DNA from: Neoechinorhynchus agilis
Taxonomy: Eukaryota > Acanthocephala
Reading direction: 5' to 3'
NCBI GenBank assembly: GCA_051530055.1
Contig: CM121342.1
Coordinates: 14,384,001-14,448,000 of the forward strand
Length of the DNA: 64,000 nucleotides
The notes beneath the pieces are model-generated. The model saw only the letters and a list, made by a program, of their open reading frames with translations, ran no database searches and had not been told where the DNA came from. Of this stretch, positions 11,826 to 22,410 are shown piece after piece. The first letter of the stretch is position 1. Each line of letters opens with the position of its first letter. The position numbers and the translations under genes are program-made.

Positions 11826-13325
11826 ATGCTCGATATACCTTCGTCCCAAACAAAATCCCCGTCCACATCACCGGAAATGAACACCGAAGATGTTCCCGTA
11901 GAACACGGCATCCACAGCAAATGCTTCTTTACTGCGAAACTCCTCATGCAACGAAAAGTAAGGGAATTACTGCGGACAGTCTCAATAATCTTTTATCCAG
12001 GAAGTCGGAGTCATCATCGGAAGGAAAGGAGAAATAGCAAACCAAATAAGAAACCAGGTACGACAACTGTCAAAATTTTATGATAACATCTACTTTTGTT
12101 CTCATCAGAATAACGTTAATCTTAACATCAGCGATCCGTTCACACCTGAGCGAGTTGTCACCATCACTGGAGAATTCGAAGGAGTCCTTTCCGCTCTTGA
12201 ACAAATTTGCCAAAAATTTGAACAGGAAACGAAGACAAGGGACTCAAATGGATCAATCAGCGAGCGAAACCTTAATTTCAGGCTTCTTATCCCGAGCAGT
12301 CAGTGTGGATCCATCATTGGCAGAAGTGGCATTAGAATCAGTCAATTGAGAGACGTAAGTATTCTAATTTAGTGGGCAAAAAACTAATCATTGACAACCA
12401 AAACGCCCAAAGCATTACTGTGGCTTGAGTTTCCGTCATCGTGATTTCGATATTTTTTTTAGAAATCAGGAGCCGTTATTCAAGTGACTGGAGAGCCTCT
12501 TCCTAACTCAACAGAAAGAGCAGTGCTCATATCCGCGTCTACATCTGAACCGATTGTGGTTTGTTTCAGAGATATCTGTAAAACCTTAATTGAGGTATGA
12601 ATATCAAATGACCCCAATAACCAACTTAACCTCAATGTGTTCTCCTCGAACAATATACAGCACCCGTCCCGAACCGAATCAATACCATACAGACCGTCCT
12701 CACTGACCGGAAATGCACCCCATGCCAATTTGATAGGCCAACAGCAGGCATCATTTAACCCCATAGCGGCTGCAACCGCAGCAGCGCTCAGCACTGCCTA
12801 CCAACACCCCACACTCTCGCCACTTTTCTTGCTCAATCACCAGCAACAACAATACTTGGCCAGCGCTGCAGCGGCAGTGGCCAGTCTTCAGGGATTCAAC
12901 GCGCAACAAATATCAAACTCCAAATTTATCGCGTCAGCAAACCCATTGTACGGTTAGTCTCGAATTACAAGTATCCCGACTAATTATATATTGCTTAAGC
13001 TACCAGTGCAGCGACAAACCAAGGTGAAAGTTTGCATACCAGAGAAATGTCAATACCGAACGAATTGATTGGCTGTGTGATTGGACGAGCGGGAAGGAAG
13101 ATCACGGAAATAAGGTATATTTTAGGTTTATAATTAGAGAACATTTTTGATTAGTAACCGTTTAGACAAATATCAGGCGCGAATATAAAAATATCTGATT
13201 TGGAGGAAACTCGGCAGGAAAGACGAGTAATGATCACAGGGACCTTCGAGCAAGTTACAATGGCTGAAACTCTAATAAAGTCCAGGATCGCGGCTGAAAT
13301 CCAGGCTGTAGTTCTTAGTCGATGA
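11826..13325 (+). CDS. PCBP: Poly(rC)-binding protein (hnRNP E type), three KH domains
   Basis: Seven exons join in phase: 11826-11957, 12001-12057, 12109-12354, 12463-12594, 12661-12952, 13000-13114 and 13166-13325, giving about 377 residues. KH1 is TAKLLMQRK-EVGVIIGRKGE, then ISDPFTPERVVTITG. KH2 is FRLLIPSSQCGSIIGRSG with PLPNSTERAVLI, a wording characteristic of PCBP KH2. KH3 is MSIPNELIGCVIGRAGRKI. The linker between KH2 and KH3 is rich in Ala and Gln (an NHQQQQ run and Ala-rich runs). PCBPs bind C-rich single-stranded RNA or DNA and control mRNA stability, splicing and translation. The start ATG at 11826 is the first in frame after an upstream TGA at 11748. Introns are 43-108 bp. Each KH domain is interrupted by an intron at or near the GxxG loop, as in other animals. 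Confidence 0.93.
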
Positions 13326-13560
13326 TAATGATCGATGGATGTTTGCGTGTTCGCAAATGAGTCGACTGTTCATGATTAGATTATAAGCATATTCTGTGGG
13401 GGTTGGGGGTAAATCGGTTCCGGCTTCAAACCATTGATCAAAAAAGGTTCAATATGTGACAAAACAGACGCAGAACTTCAGTGGAATTATCAATGTAACC
13501 GTAACACCCAAACATCATTTCTGACTAAAACAACCCGAAGAGTTGCATTCGGGAACAAAT
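13326..13560 (+). other. PCBP 3' flank
   Basis: Noncoding sequence between the PCBP stop codon and the satellite array. The first partial satellite unit begins about 13560. Confidence 0.4.
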
Positions 13561-16470
13561 TTCTAAGACTATTTACGCGAAACAATCAGATTAATTTTAT
13601 GGAATCTATTATTATTCATTTTACTAATCAGGGCAGTACGAAAAACTACACTTTACATTGCTTTCCAGTTCACTTTAAATACATAAAAATTAAAAAACAG
13701 CCAGCTCACTAAACGAGAAAAACTCAAGATATAACGTCGTCGGCTCTACATCTCCCGAACTATAGTCGAAGAGTTGAATTTAAGAATAATAATCATAAAC
13801 AAAATATTATCTCTCATAAAAGAGAGTAAAACGAGTAAATTGTGTGTTTTCGCATTTCCTAAACAAAGAGATTTTCCTCGTACCTGAATATAGCCAAAGC
13901 GAAAATAACATCTTACGCGAAACAATCAGATGAATGTTATGGAATCTATTATTATTCATTTTACTAATCAGGGCAGTACGAAAAACTACACTTTACATTG
14001 CTTTTCAGTTCACTTTAAATATATATAAAAAATTAAAAAACAGCCAGCTCACTAAACGAGAAAACCTCAAGATATCACGTCGTCGGCTCTACATCTCCCG
14101 AACTATAGTCGAAGAGTTGAATTTAAGAATAATAATCATAAACAAAATATTATCTCTCATAAAAGAGAGTAAAACGAGTAAACTGTGTGTTTTCGCATTT
14201 AATAAACAAAGAGATTTTCCTCGTACCTGAATATAGCCAAAGCGAAAATAACATCTTACGTGAAACAATCAGATGAATGTAATGGAATCTATTATTATTC
14301 ATTCTACTAATCAGGGCAGTACGAAAAATTACACTTTACATTGCTTTTCAGTTCACTTTAAATATATATAAAAAATTAAAAAACAGCCAGCCCACTAAAA
14401 GAGAAAAACTCAAGATACAACGTCGTCGGCTCTACATCTCCCGAACTATAGTCGAAGAATTGAATTTAAGAATAATCATAAACAAAATATTATCTCTCAT
14501 AAAAGAGAGTAAAACGAGTAAATTGTGTGTTTTCGCATTTCCTAAACAAAGAGATTTTCCTCGTACCTGAATATAGCCAAAGCGAAAATAACATCTTACG
14601 CGAAACAATCAGATGAATGTTATGGAATCTATTATTATTCATATTACTAATCAGGGCAGTACGAAAAACTACACTTTACATTGCTTTTCAGTTCACTTTA
14701 AATATATATAAAAAATTAAAAAACAGCCAGCCATCTAAACGAGAAAAACTCAAGATACAACGTCGTCGGCTCTACATCGCCCGAACTATAGTCGAAGAAT
14801 TGAATTTAAGAATAATCATAAATAAAATAGTATCTCTCATAAAACAGAGTAAAACGAGTAAGTTGTGTGTTTTCGCATTTCTTAAACAAAGAGATTTTTC
14901 TCGTACCTGAATATAGCCAAAGCGAAAATAACATCTTACGCGAAACAATCAGATGAATGTTACGGAATCTATTATTATTCATTCTACTAATCAGGGCAGT
15001 ACGAAAAATTACACTTTACATTGCTTTTCAGTTCACTTTAAATATATATAAAAAATTAAAAAACAGCCAGCCCACTAAAAGAGAAAAACTCAAGATACAA
15101 CGTCGTCGGCTCTACATCTCCAGAACTATAGTCGAAGAATTGAATTTAAGAATAATCATAAACAAAATATTATCTCTCATAAAACAGAGTAAAACGAGTA
15201 AATTGTGTGTTTTCGCATTTAATAAACAAAGAGATTTTCCTCGTACCTGAATATAGCCAAAGCGAAAATAACATCTTACGTGAAACAATCAGATGAATGT
15301 TATGGAATCTATTATTATTCATTTTACTAATCAGGGCAGTACGAAAAACTACACTTTACATTGCTTTTCAGTTCACTTTAAATATATATAAAAAATTAAA
15401 AAACAGCCAGCTCACTAAACGAGAAAAACTCAAGATATAACGTCGTCGGCTCTACATCTCCCGAACTATAGTCGAAGAGTTGAATTTAAGAATAATCATA
15501 AACAAAATATTATCTCTCATAAAACAGAGTAAAACGAGTAAATTGTGTGTTTTCGCATTTAATAAACAAAGAGATTTTCCTCGTACCTGAATATAGCCAA
15601 AGCGAAAATAACATCTTACGTGAAACAATCAGATGAATGTAATGGAATCTATTATTATTCATTCTACTAATCAGGGCAGTACGAAAAATTACACTTTACA
15701 TTGCTTTTCAGTTCACTTTAAATATATATAAAAAATTAAAAAACAGCCAGCCCACTAAACGAGAAAAACTCAAGATACAACGTCGTCGGCTCTACATCTC
15801 CCGAACTATAGTCGAAGAATTGAATTTAAGAATAATCATAAACAAAATATTATCTCTCATAAAACAGAGTAAAACGAGTAATTGTGTGTTTTCGCATTTA
15901 TAAACAAAGAGATTTTCCTCGCCTGAATATAGCCAAAGCGAAAATAACATCTTACGGAAACAATCAGATGAATGTTATGGAATCTATTATTATTCATTTT
16001 ACTAATCAGGGGTAGAAAAATACACTTTACATTGCTTTCCAGTTCACTTTAAATAATAAAAATTAAAAAACAGCCAGCTCACTAAACGAGAAAACCTCAA
16101 GATATCACGTCGTCGGCTCTACATCTCCCGAACTATAGTCGAAGAATTGAATTTAAGAATAATCATAAACAAAATATTATCTCTCATAAAACAGAGTAAA
16201 ACGAGTAAATTGTGTGTTTTCGCATTTAATAAACAAAGAGATTTTCCTCGTACCTGAATATAGCCAAAGCGAAAATAACATCTTTTAAGAATAATCAAAC
16301 AAAATATTATCTCTCATAAAAATAAAACGAGTAAATTAAGAATAATCATAAATAAAATATTATCTCTCATAAAAAGGTAAAACGAGTAAATTGTGTGTTT
16401 TCGCATTTCCTAAACAAAGAGATTTTCCTCGTACCTGAATATAGCCAAAGCGAAAATAACATCTTACGCA
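13560..16470 (+). repeat. Tandem array of about 341-bp units (about 8 copies)
   Basis: Direct repeats start at the string GAAACAATCAGAT near 13575, 13920, 14262, 14602, 14940, 15281, 15621 and 15957. Each unit contains TATATATAAAAAATTAAAAAACAGCC-type AT-rich DNA (first seven units), CGTCGTCGGCTCTACATC and GTAAAACGAGTAAATTGTGTG. Units are very similar, and the most damaged are the last one and a half (about 15890-16380), where short deletions accumulate. Each unit carries a 97-98 codon open frame, but this is simply the repeat read in one frame with no domain, so I do not call it coding. The array separates the PCBP and RING genes and is probably a local satellite that is homogenised by unequal exchange. 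Confidence 0.92.
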
Positions 16471-16569
16471 ATTTCAAATTCACGTACCTTCCTTGCTCAT
16501 TGTCGCCATAGAAACCATATCCCTGTTTAGAAGGTTTTGCATAGTTTATCAAGAATATCATATTTTCCA

Positions 16570-17368
16570 ATGTCTATTGGTAGTTCATCATCGACTGAAT
16601 CGGAAGATGAACTCAGGTGTGTGATCTGTATGGAGAAGTATGCTCCGTCCGCATTCGTCAAATCAAAAAATTGTGGTCACGGTGCATGTGGTTTGTGTAT
16701 GGTGAAATGGATGTGTGCGACGCCAGCCAAAGTTCGATTGTCCACTTGCCCACTTTGCCGGTCGAACCTTTTTGAACGAGATATCTGTCATCTTGTTTAC
16801 CTAAATCAAAGACCAATCGATGGAATGTCCATCGAAATACTCGACACCATCAAATTTGCTACAGCGTGCACAGAGCCTAAATTTAGACTAAGATACGTAA
16901 AGCGAATGCTGTATCATCGGGCGATTTTCGTTTCGAAAATAGAGAATCCGGACGATCCATCGGAAGGAACTTCTCGGTGGGTTCGTCCGACTTCAAAAGA
17001 TATATTTACTCAAGAAACTCTTTAACGAAGAACCTCCTTCTTAAAGATTCTTGAATAGACGAAGACCAAGTTATTTCAATAGAATGTACTCGTTTCTTGT
17101 GAACGAGCTTCGAATACTTTACTGCTATCAAAGAAAGGCTCCGAGACGTTTGGCGAAATATGTCCAAAGGTACGGCTTGGATTCCAGCATTTTCAAAGAA
17201 AAAACTGAGAAGTTCGTTCATTCCGCTTTCGTTGATCAATTCATCCATGAACTTATAATGTTCTGCAAGCTTTATCCAGGCCTTAAATACGCTCACAATT
17301 ACTCAATTTACAATGGAAAAACGTTGAGAGACCTGTGTAAAGAACCGCAATTACTTGTATTTCTTTGA
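16570..17368 (+). CDS. RING-finger protein (putative E3 ubiquitin ligase)
   Basis: Two exons, 16570-16976 and 17059-17368, join in phase across an 82-bp intron (CTCG then gtgggt; gaatag then ACGAAG) and encode about 238 residues. Residues about 16-61 form a RING-HC: CVICMEKY, CGHGACGLC and CPLCRSN supply the metal ligands in the order C-x2-C, C-x-H-x2-C-x2-C, C-x2-C. The remainder is basic and helical with no recognised domain. Such proteins usually act as E3 ligases. The substrate is unknown. The first ATG in frame is 16570, and a tttag acceptor at about 16530 may mark a 5'-UTR intron or a trans-splice site. The promoter would have to lie inside or next to the satellite array that ends 100 bp upstream. 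Confidence 0.75.
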
Positions 17369-17598
17369 ATCCCAAAAAATAGATAGAAAGCTTCAGCGAA
17401 AGACTGAAATGCGAAATTGCCGCATAAATCAACCATTACAATGGAATCATCGAAATAATTCAACTGCAAATTAAATGTAGATTCTTCCAATCACAAAACC
17501 ACCAATTACGTAAAACAAAAACACGTAAGGTACAACTGCGAAAATCTATCAGAGAATATACAATCGATAATCATAGCGGGGAAAAAGATTTTATAATT

Positions 17599-18060
17599 TT
17601 AACATATAATTGAATTTTGAAGATTGGCCAGCCGGTAACTTATGTCAATGTGTGGCCTTTTTATCACACGGCTATGCCGCATGTAGATGTCGCCCAAGGT
17701 CGGAGCTAATGGCGATCCCATGACTATACCATCTTTTTGATCGTATAAAGCGTTCTCAAATTCAGAGGCAGTCATACTCGTGCACCATTGAATTAGGGAC
17801 TGCCACGGTCCAAGGTCCAAACGTGGTTCACTACAATTCTTCGATAGTAAATCAGCCGATAATTCAACCGTTTTGGTCAAGGGGACATTGGTGAAAAGAG
17901 CGTCCACATCACCCGTAAACATTCTATAATGCTTAACGTTAATTTTCCTGATCTCAATCGCAAACTTGGGCCCATCCTTGATGTGTGAAGAAGATGTGCT
18001 TAAAATCACTCGTAATAAAGAATTGATCCTTTTGGATAGGCGAAGTAGATCGAATCTAAT
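17599..18060 (-). mobile_element. Penelope-like element fragment, reverse transcriptase part
   Basis: The minus-strand frame reads FTGDVDALFTNVPL (RT motif with the first catalytic Asp), then YDQKDGIVMGSPLAPTLGDIYM (the PLE-type MGSPLAP block). This is typical of the Penelope RT. Only the part from fingers to palm is present, so it is an old fragment. A GIY-YIG fragment lies about 100 bp away on the opposite strand, so the two pieces are head to head and cannot belong to one collinear copy. Confidence 0.8.
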
Positions 18061-18129
18061 GCTTCATAATATAGTTCGGTCCCTTGTTCAGCAAATTCAA
18101 TTCCCTTGAGGAAAAGGTTTGTCGGTAAA

Positions 18130-18492
18130 ACTGAGCCGACTCATGGGATATATAGAATGCACTGTGAGCAGTGAGAGAAAGTATATATCGGACAAACGAT
18201 GCAGGGCATTAAGAAGAGAGTCGCCCGGCATATGCAAGCTTGCGATCGATTTGAGCATTCTTCGGCAATCTCTAATCATCAAGAGACATGCAAGCATCGA
18301 GCGGGTTTTGGTGGCACCAACTTTATAGACATAGAACAAAACTTAAAAAGACCTCTTGTTTTGGAGGCCTTACACATCGCTGTGTCCAACGCAATGGAAG
18401 GAAATAAAGCTAATTTTAGCGGGGTTCGAGCGGATAATTGGTCCCCGAACTTCGGGTTTGGCGATCCCGCGCACTCGAGCTCAAAACCTTAA
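18130..18492 (+). mobile_element. Penelope-like element fragment, GIY-YIG endonuclease part
   Basis: Conceptual translation gives ECTVSSERKYI followed in an adjacent frame by the helical segment GIKKRVARHMQAC. Then come SAISNHQETCKH, with the conserved Asn-His pair, and RPLVLEALHIA, with the conserved Glu. These are the order and spacing of the PLE GIY-YIG nuclease. The fragment is broken. Its C-terminal EALHIAVSNAMEGNKANF closely resembles the peptide encoded at the centre of the palindrome at 21443-21959. Confidence 0.7.
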
Positions 18493-18513
18493 TGTGTAAA
18501 ACTCATTTTTTAG

Positions 18514-18705
18514 ATGACTGATGAGGCGAGCTTACCCCGCGAAATATTTTCAATAAATCAAATATGTTATGACCAGGATTATTTTCATCAAAAGTATACT
18601 TTGATTAGCCCAAAGGAGTTTCTATCGATGAAGGTAATTGAATATTACACCAAATTCTGTTTGAATGCCAATTGGAATCTAGGATGGGAAAAAGCAACTC
18701 GATAA
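18514..18705 (+). CDS. Hypothetical small protein, 63 aa
   Basis: An ATG-initiated ORF of 63 codons starts directly after a pyrimidine-rich acceptor (catttttttag) and is followed by AATAAA near 18750. The peptide (MTDEASLPREIFSINQ at the N-terminus) has no recognised domain. The acceptor-ATG arrangement matches other genes in the window, which is the main reason to list it. Confidence 0.35.
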   Translation: MTDEASLPREIFSINQICYDQDYFHQKYTLISPKEFLSMKVIEYYTKFCLNANWNLGWEKATR

Positions 18706-18859
18706 CCGTAAATCAGCTTAGCCTGCTTAGAATTCGCAATCATTTTTGAATAAAAGCAAACAGTTATCAAACCCCCCGCAAAAGTTCCTGAATTTTCTTG
18801 GGGGTGACCACTGCAAATGGAATACGAATTCTTCCAGATAAAAACCGAAATGACGTAAT

Positions 18860-19400
18860 TTTCAGTGTTTGCACTCGAAAAACTTGCGAAACAGAGGCAA
18901 AGCTTAGAGAAATGTCGGAACTTTCCGAGAGGTGAAATATTGGGGAGATAAATTAGTAAAAATTTAAATCCGGGGTATAACTAAGAAAAAGAAAGTATCT
19001 TTTGCCGCGAAGTTATTAATTGGAGATATAATTTATTCGTGGAACTTTAACAGTGTTTTTAAGAGAGACCCGAAAAATTTCCGAAACAAATGCAAACCTA
19101 GAAAAAACGCCGGAACTATCCAAGAGGTGAAATGTCGGTAATAAATTAGTAAAAATTCAAATCCGATTGCAAGATAACTAAGAAAAAGAAAGTACCTTTT
19201 CCCGCGAAGATAATAATCGAAGATATAATTTATTCGTTAAACCTAACGGTGTTTTTCGAGAGAGACCCGAAAAACTTGCGAGATCAATGCAAACCTTTAG
19301 GAAATGTCGGAACTATCCGATAGGTGAAATTTCGGGGAAATAAATTAGTAAAAATTGAAATTCGTGTTCAAGATAATTAAGAAAAAGAAAATATTGAACA
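18860..19400 (+). repeat. About 190-bp tandem repeat of PLE-terminal type, three units
   Basis: Three direct units begin near 18878, 19070 and 19265. Each holds a run like GAAAAACTTGCGA, AATGTCGGAACT, GAGAGGTGAAAT and ATAAATTAGTAAAAATT, ending in a GAAAGTA / CGCGAAG segment. The same unit occurs once in reverse orientation at about 36425-36560 and as an inverted pair at about 44885-45165. The GAAAT...ATAAATTA part matches the dispersed terminal motif described in the findings. Confidence 0.65.
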
Positions 19401-19538
19401 CGAAGACATAACGGTGAAAGTGTAATTGGTGACCCTCTGAGATTACTGGGATTTTTTTTAGATTTGACACGAAATCCACGCAAACAATTGCTAGTTGTTG
19501 TTTTTTCTAAATGTGTATGCGCTTCGAATTCATTAGTT

Positions 19539-19961
19539 TCAGGCAAGCATGGTAGTATCTGTAGCATCAACTCGTTCTGAAGCAAGATAATACTGTTTAT
19601 CTTCCTCGCTTTCGCCGAGCCATACAAATCCAACTGGACCTTTTTCGCATTCGGCACAAGCTAAAAACTGAACATTGTCATCCTCCGGTCGTTTTTTAAT
19701 AATAGCGATATTCTCGAAATCGCAAACATCCTTCACATGCCATAACTTAATTTCTCTATGAGAGCGATGGATATCCGTAGTTTCAACCTCTGATATTCAT
19801 CTTTCTTTCTTTTTACTAGAATGATCGTTAAGTCCAGTGAATCCTTTTACTTTATGTGGAAACGAAACGAGTGGAATTGCTATTTGAGGTCGAAGCATAA
19901 CCGTCCGGCAGTGAGGACATGAAAGTTCAGTAGAGTTTGTGCTTATTTCTACGGCGGACAT
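19539..19961 (-). CDS. RABIF: RABIF/MSS4, Rab-interacting guanine-nucleotide-release chaperone
   Basis: Exon 1 starts at ATG 19961 and encodes LSCPHCRTVMLRP with the first zinc-binding CxxC. Exon 2 (to 19539) encodes WHVKDVCDFENIAI, then NVQFLACAECEKGPVG with the second CxxC, then YYLASERV. The order, the paired cysteines and the VQFLACAxCExGPxG signature identify MSS4/RABIF, a small zinc-binding protein that binds nucleotide-free Rab GTPases of the secretory pathway. Two in-phase splice choices exist: exon 1 to 19817 with exon 2 from 19789 (a 27-nt intron), or exon 1 to 19851 with exon 2 from 19787 (a 63-64 nt intron). The second fits the other introns here better. Length, about 100-115 residues, is normal for the family. 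Confidence 0.88.
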
Positions 19962-20389
19962 TGAACAAGCGACACCTAAGCGATCTTGCTCTCAAGAATA
20001 AGCTACGCGCTTCTCAAAGAAAGAAACGACGGACTAATATTGTTCGCTACAACAAAATAAATATCGATTAATGCCTTTGATTAGCATGAAGCAACAAATA
20101 TTCGTTATCAGTAGAATATACTTTTCATAGGTAAAGACCAACCGTTAGCAACTCGTTTGCTATCATCAACATTTCGTTTGTGTATCTCGCTCTCTTTTTC
20201 GTTTTTTTGCTCAACAAAAACAGCTCGAAAAGCTGCCTTTTTGATGTAATGGTCGAAAGGACGGATCCTCGGATCGCCAGTGATTCGTCCGAGTCTCTTG
20301 GACAACGCCTCGGTCGATCCCAAAAGGGACCGCTACGTGTGAAGCCAACTTTTATTACATTCGTTTAGCTCGATTGTAGACACGGCTTA

Positions 20390-21242
20390 ATGTCAGCGAA
20401 CCGAAAACTAAAAGCCCTTTGCTATGAGTATGCGGAAACATTTTCAATCGATGGTAAGATAATATCGCTGTTTATTGTCTCCTGATCCAATAAAAAGACG
20501 AGTCCGCATTCCGATCAGTGGTGGGATGGCTTGAGAACGCCGTGATTGGCGCGGATAGTCAAATCGGTAATCAACTTCGTTCAATTGACAATCCACGGTG
20601 GAATGAACACCTTTTGACCGTAAGTAACTCATTTGCGTGTTGCCTTATTTCGAATTTATTCGTTTCATCAGTACATTCAAAAAGTCAGATATAAACACGA
20701 TCCAACATCAAAAGCAGCAATTCTCGATTTTCTCCTTAATCTCAGTCTACGAATAAAATTTAACAAAACAAGTAATATATGGCCGCGGAGCGTGTTCAAT
20801 TTTAAACCCAATTTTAGAGGATAAGCATAACGTGGAATCGCATGCAACTCCAATGTCCAAGCAAAAGCTAACTTCTTTAAATCTCGAAGATGCATTAGTT
20901 CAACAAATTATCGAAAATTTGGCATGTAAACTTCAAATTAGCATCAAAGCTAATGATCCGCTTACTGTTCTTCGAGCTATTGAACTTCTCATCTGCGAAG
21001 ACGTTGGCCAGTCAGGTAGTGCTGAAGAAGATAAAGGATCTTTTCACTTTAATCTCAACCATGTTCCACTTGGATTTGAACCCAATGACAAGGTCTTGGA
21101 CCAGTGCGCGGCCATTATGCGACTTTTGTATATCAAAGATCTAAGAAAATTACAAACTCAGATTAATCAAATCATATCAGAGTCCCAGCTTATCACGGCC
21201 GATCCCAAGACGGATAGTAAACTTGCCAAAATCGGATTTTAA
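20390..21242 (+). CDS. RTRAF: RTRAF (hCLE/C14orf166) RNA transcription, translation and transport factor
   Basis: Four exons join in phase: 20390-20453, 20498-20619, 20672-20771 and 20818-21242, giving about 236 residues, close to the 244 of the human protein. Diagnostic stretches are DDESAFRSVVGWLEN at the first junction, then AILDFLLNLSLRI, then HVPLGFEPNDKVLDQCAAIM. The C-terminus ADPKTDSKLAKIGF parallels ADPKTDHRLGKVGR of human RTRAF. In animals RTRAF is a subunit of the tRNA-ligase complex and of RNA-transport granules, and it binds RNA polymerase II. The upstream gene RABIF is divergently oriented, with about 430 bp between the start codons. Confidence 0.93.
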
Positions 21243-21442
21243 GTAGAAATAAATTACCATTGTTAGTTACAAAGTTTGTCAATAGCATAAAAGCAACCGA
21301 CCTAATTTGCTAGGTTTTTTACTGAGCAAGAGATTGAATATAAATGCAGTTTCAAAGCTAAGATCATTGAGTTAGAACAAAAGAAACAAAAACCAAAAAT
21401 GTCATATATCATTGTTCTCGGGGTGAATTTGATTGTACGTTG

Positions 21443-21959
21443 GCGAATCATGTCCCCGGTGTTATCGATACTCATTTATTTATTTGAGAAATATTTCCCA
21501 AGGTTTTCCTTGCCTCTTCAGTCTCTATCTAAAACGGACATGATATAAACAGCATGCACAGCCGGTCATTTCTGGATGTAGCTCAGATCCGCGGGTTTGC
21601 TAATACCCGAAGTGTGGGGGGTTTCGATCCGCACACACCTAATTCTTGGGGCCATTCACATCCGCGGAAATCCAACGATGGAAGGCAACAAATCAAACTT
21701 CACTCTGGTGCTACCAAAGTTGCGTAGCACGACGAACAAATTAGTCGGCAACAAACCGCAAGAAATGTGTGCGGATCGAACCCCCACACTTCGGGTATTA
21801 GCAAACCCGCGGATCTGAGCTACATCCAGAAATGACCAGCTGTGCATGCTGTTTATATCATGTCCGTTTTAGATAGAGACTGAAGAGGCAAGGAAAACCT
21901 TGCGAAATATTTCTCACATAAATAAATGAGTAACGACAACACCGGGGACAGGATTCGCA
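21443..21959. repeat. Large palindrome with PLE coding remnant at its centre
   Basis: Arms of about 194 bp (21443-21637 and 21766-21959) are inverted copies with only scattered mismatches. For example GCATGCACAGCCGGTCATTT on the left matches AAATGACCAGCTGTGCATGC on the right. The central 130 bp read on the plus strand include AIHIRGNPTMEGNKSNFT, similar to the PLE C-terminal peptide at 18360-18420. Each arm carries the terminal motif CTGAAGAGGCAAGGAAAACC followed by a GAAATATTT. This fits PLE pseudo-LTRs in inverted orientation around a remnant of the element. Confidence 0.8.
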
Positions 21960-21980
21960 AACATACAAACAAAAACTAAA

Positions 21981-22253
21981 ATGTTACGATTTCATTTAAA
22001 TCCGTGTGGCAAGAAAGCGCTATTCAAGGCCACCAACATTGAATTCGCCCCTGGTCGTTCTTTTTGGCGTCAAGACACTCGTGCTGTTTTGTACCGCAGC
22101 GCAGGACCTGGTCAAAACAATTGTCCAAGATACTGGGACGAATCACTGATAATCGGAGGACGGGGAACGCTGTATCCGCCCCCTAGACTAATTACACCCA
22201 AGAAGACAGCCGATAAACCCAGAGCAGTGGCGTGGATGTTTGATATAACGTGA
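21981..22253 (+). CDS. Small protein with possible mitochondrial presequence, 90 aa
   Basis: An intact ATG-to-TGA ORF encodes 90 residues. The N-terminus (MLRFHLNPCGKKALFKATN) is basic, free of acidic residues and amphipathic, as expected of a mitochondrial targeting peptide. The rest is short, with aromatic and proline-rich stretches (YWDESLIIGG, LYPPPRLITPKK). I do not recognise the family. A respiratory-complex accessory subunit would fit in size and character, but that is a guess. It sits between RTRAF and CIAPIN1, immediately after the palindrome. Confidence 0.45.
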   Translation: MLRFHLNPCGKKALFKATNIEFAPGRSFWRQDTRAVLYRSAGPGQNNCPRYWDESLIIGGRGTLYPPPRLITPKKTADKPRAVAWMFDIT

Positions 22254-22410
22254 AATATCTTTGGTCGTCAAATTGACTACAGAAAGTTCGTTCGTCACCG
22301 AACAAATAATTAATGAATTTATTGACACTGATTTACGCAAAACAAGAAAAGAGTACTAGCAAATACTAATGTAGAAAAAAATGCTCATTTCAATCAGAAT
22401 GTTCATTTGT

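Noticed and set aside
13934-15250. Repeated 97-98 codon frames in the 341-bp array
   Set aside because: They are the same satellite unit read in one frame, with no domain, no splice or start context, and frame loss in sibling units.
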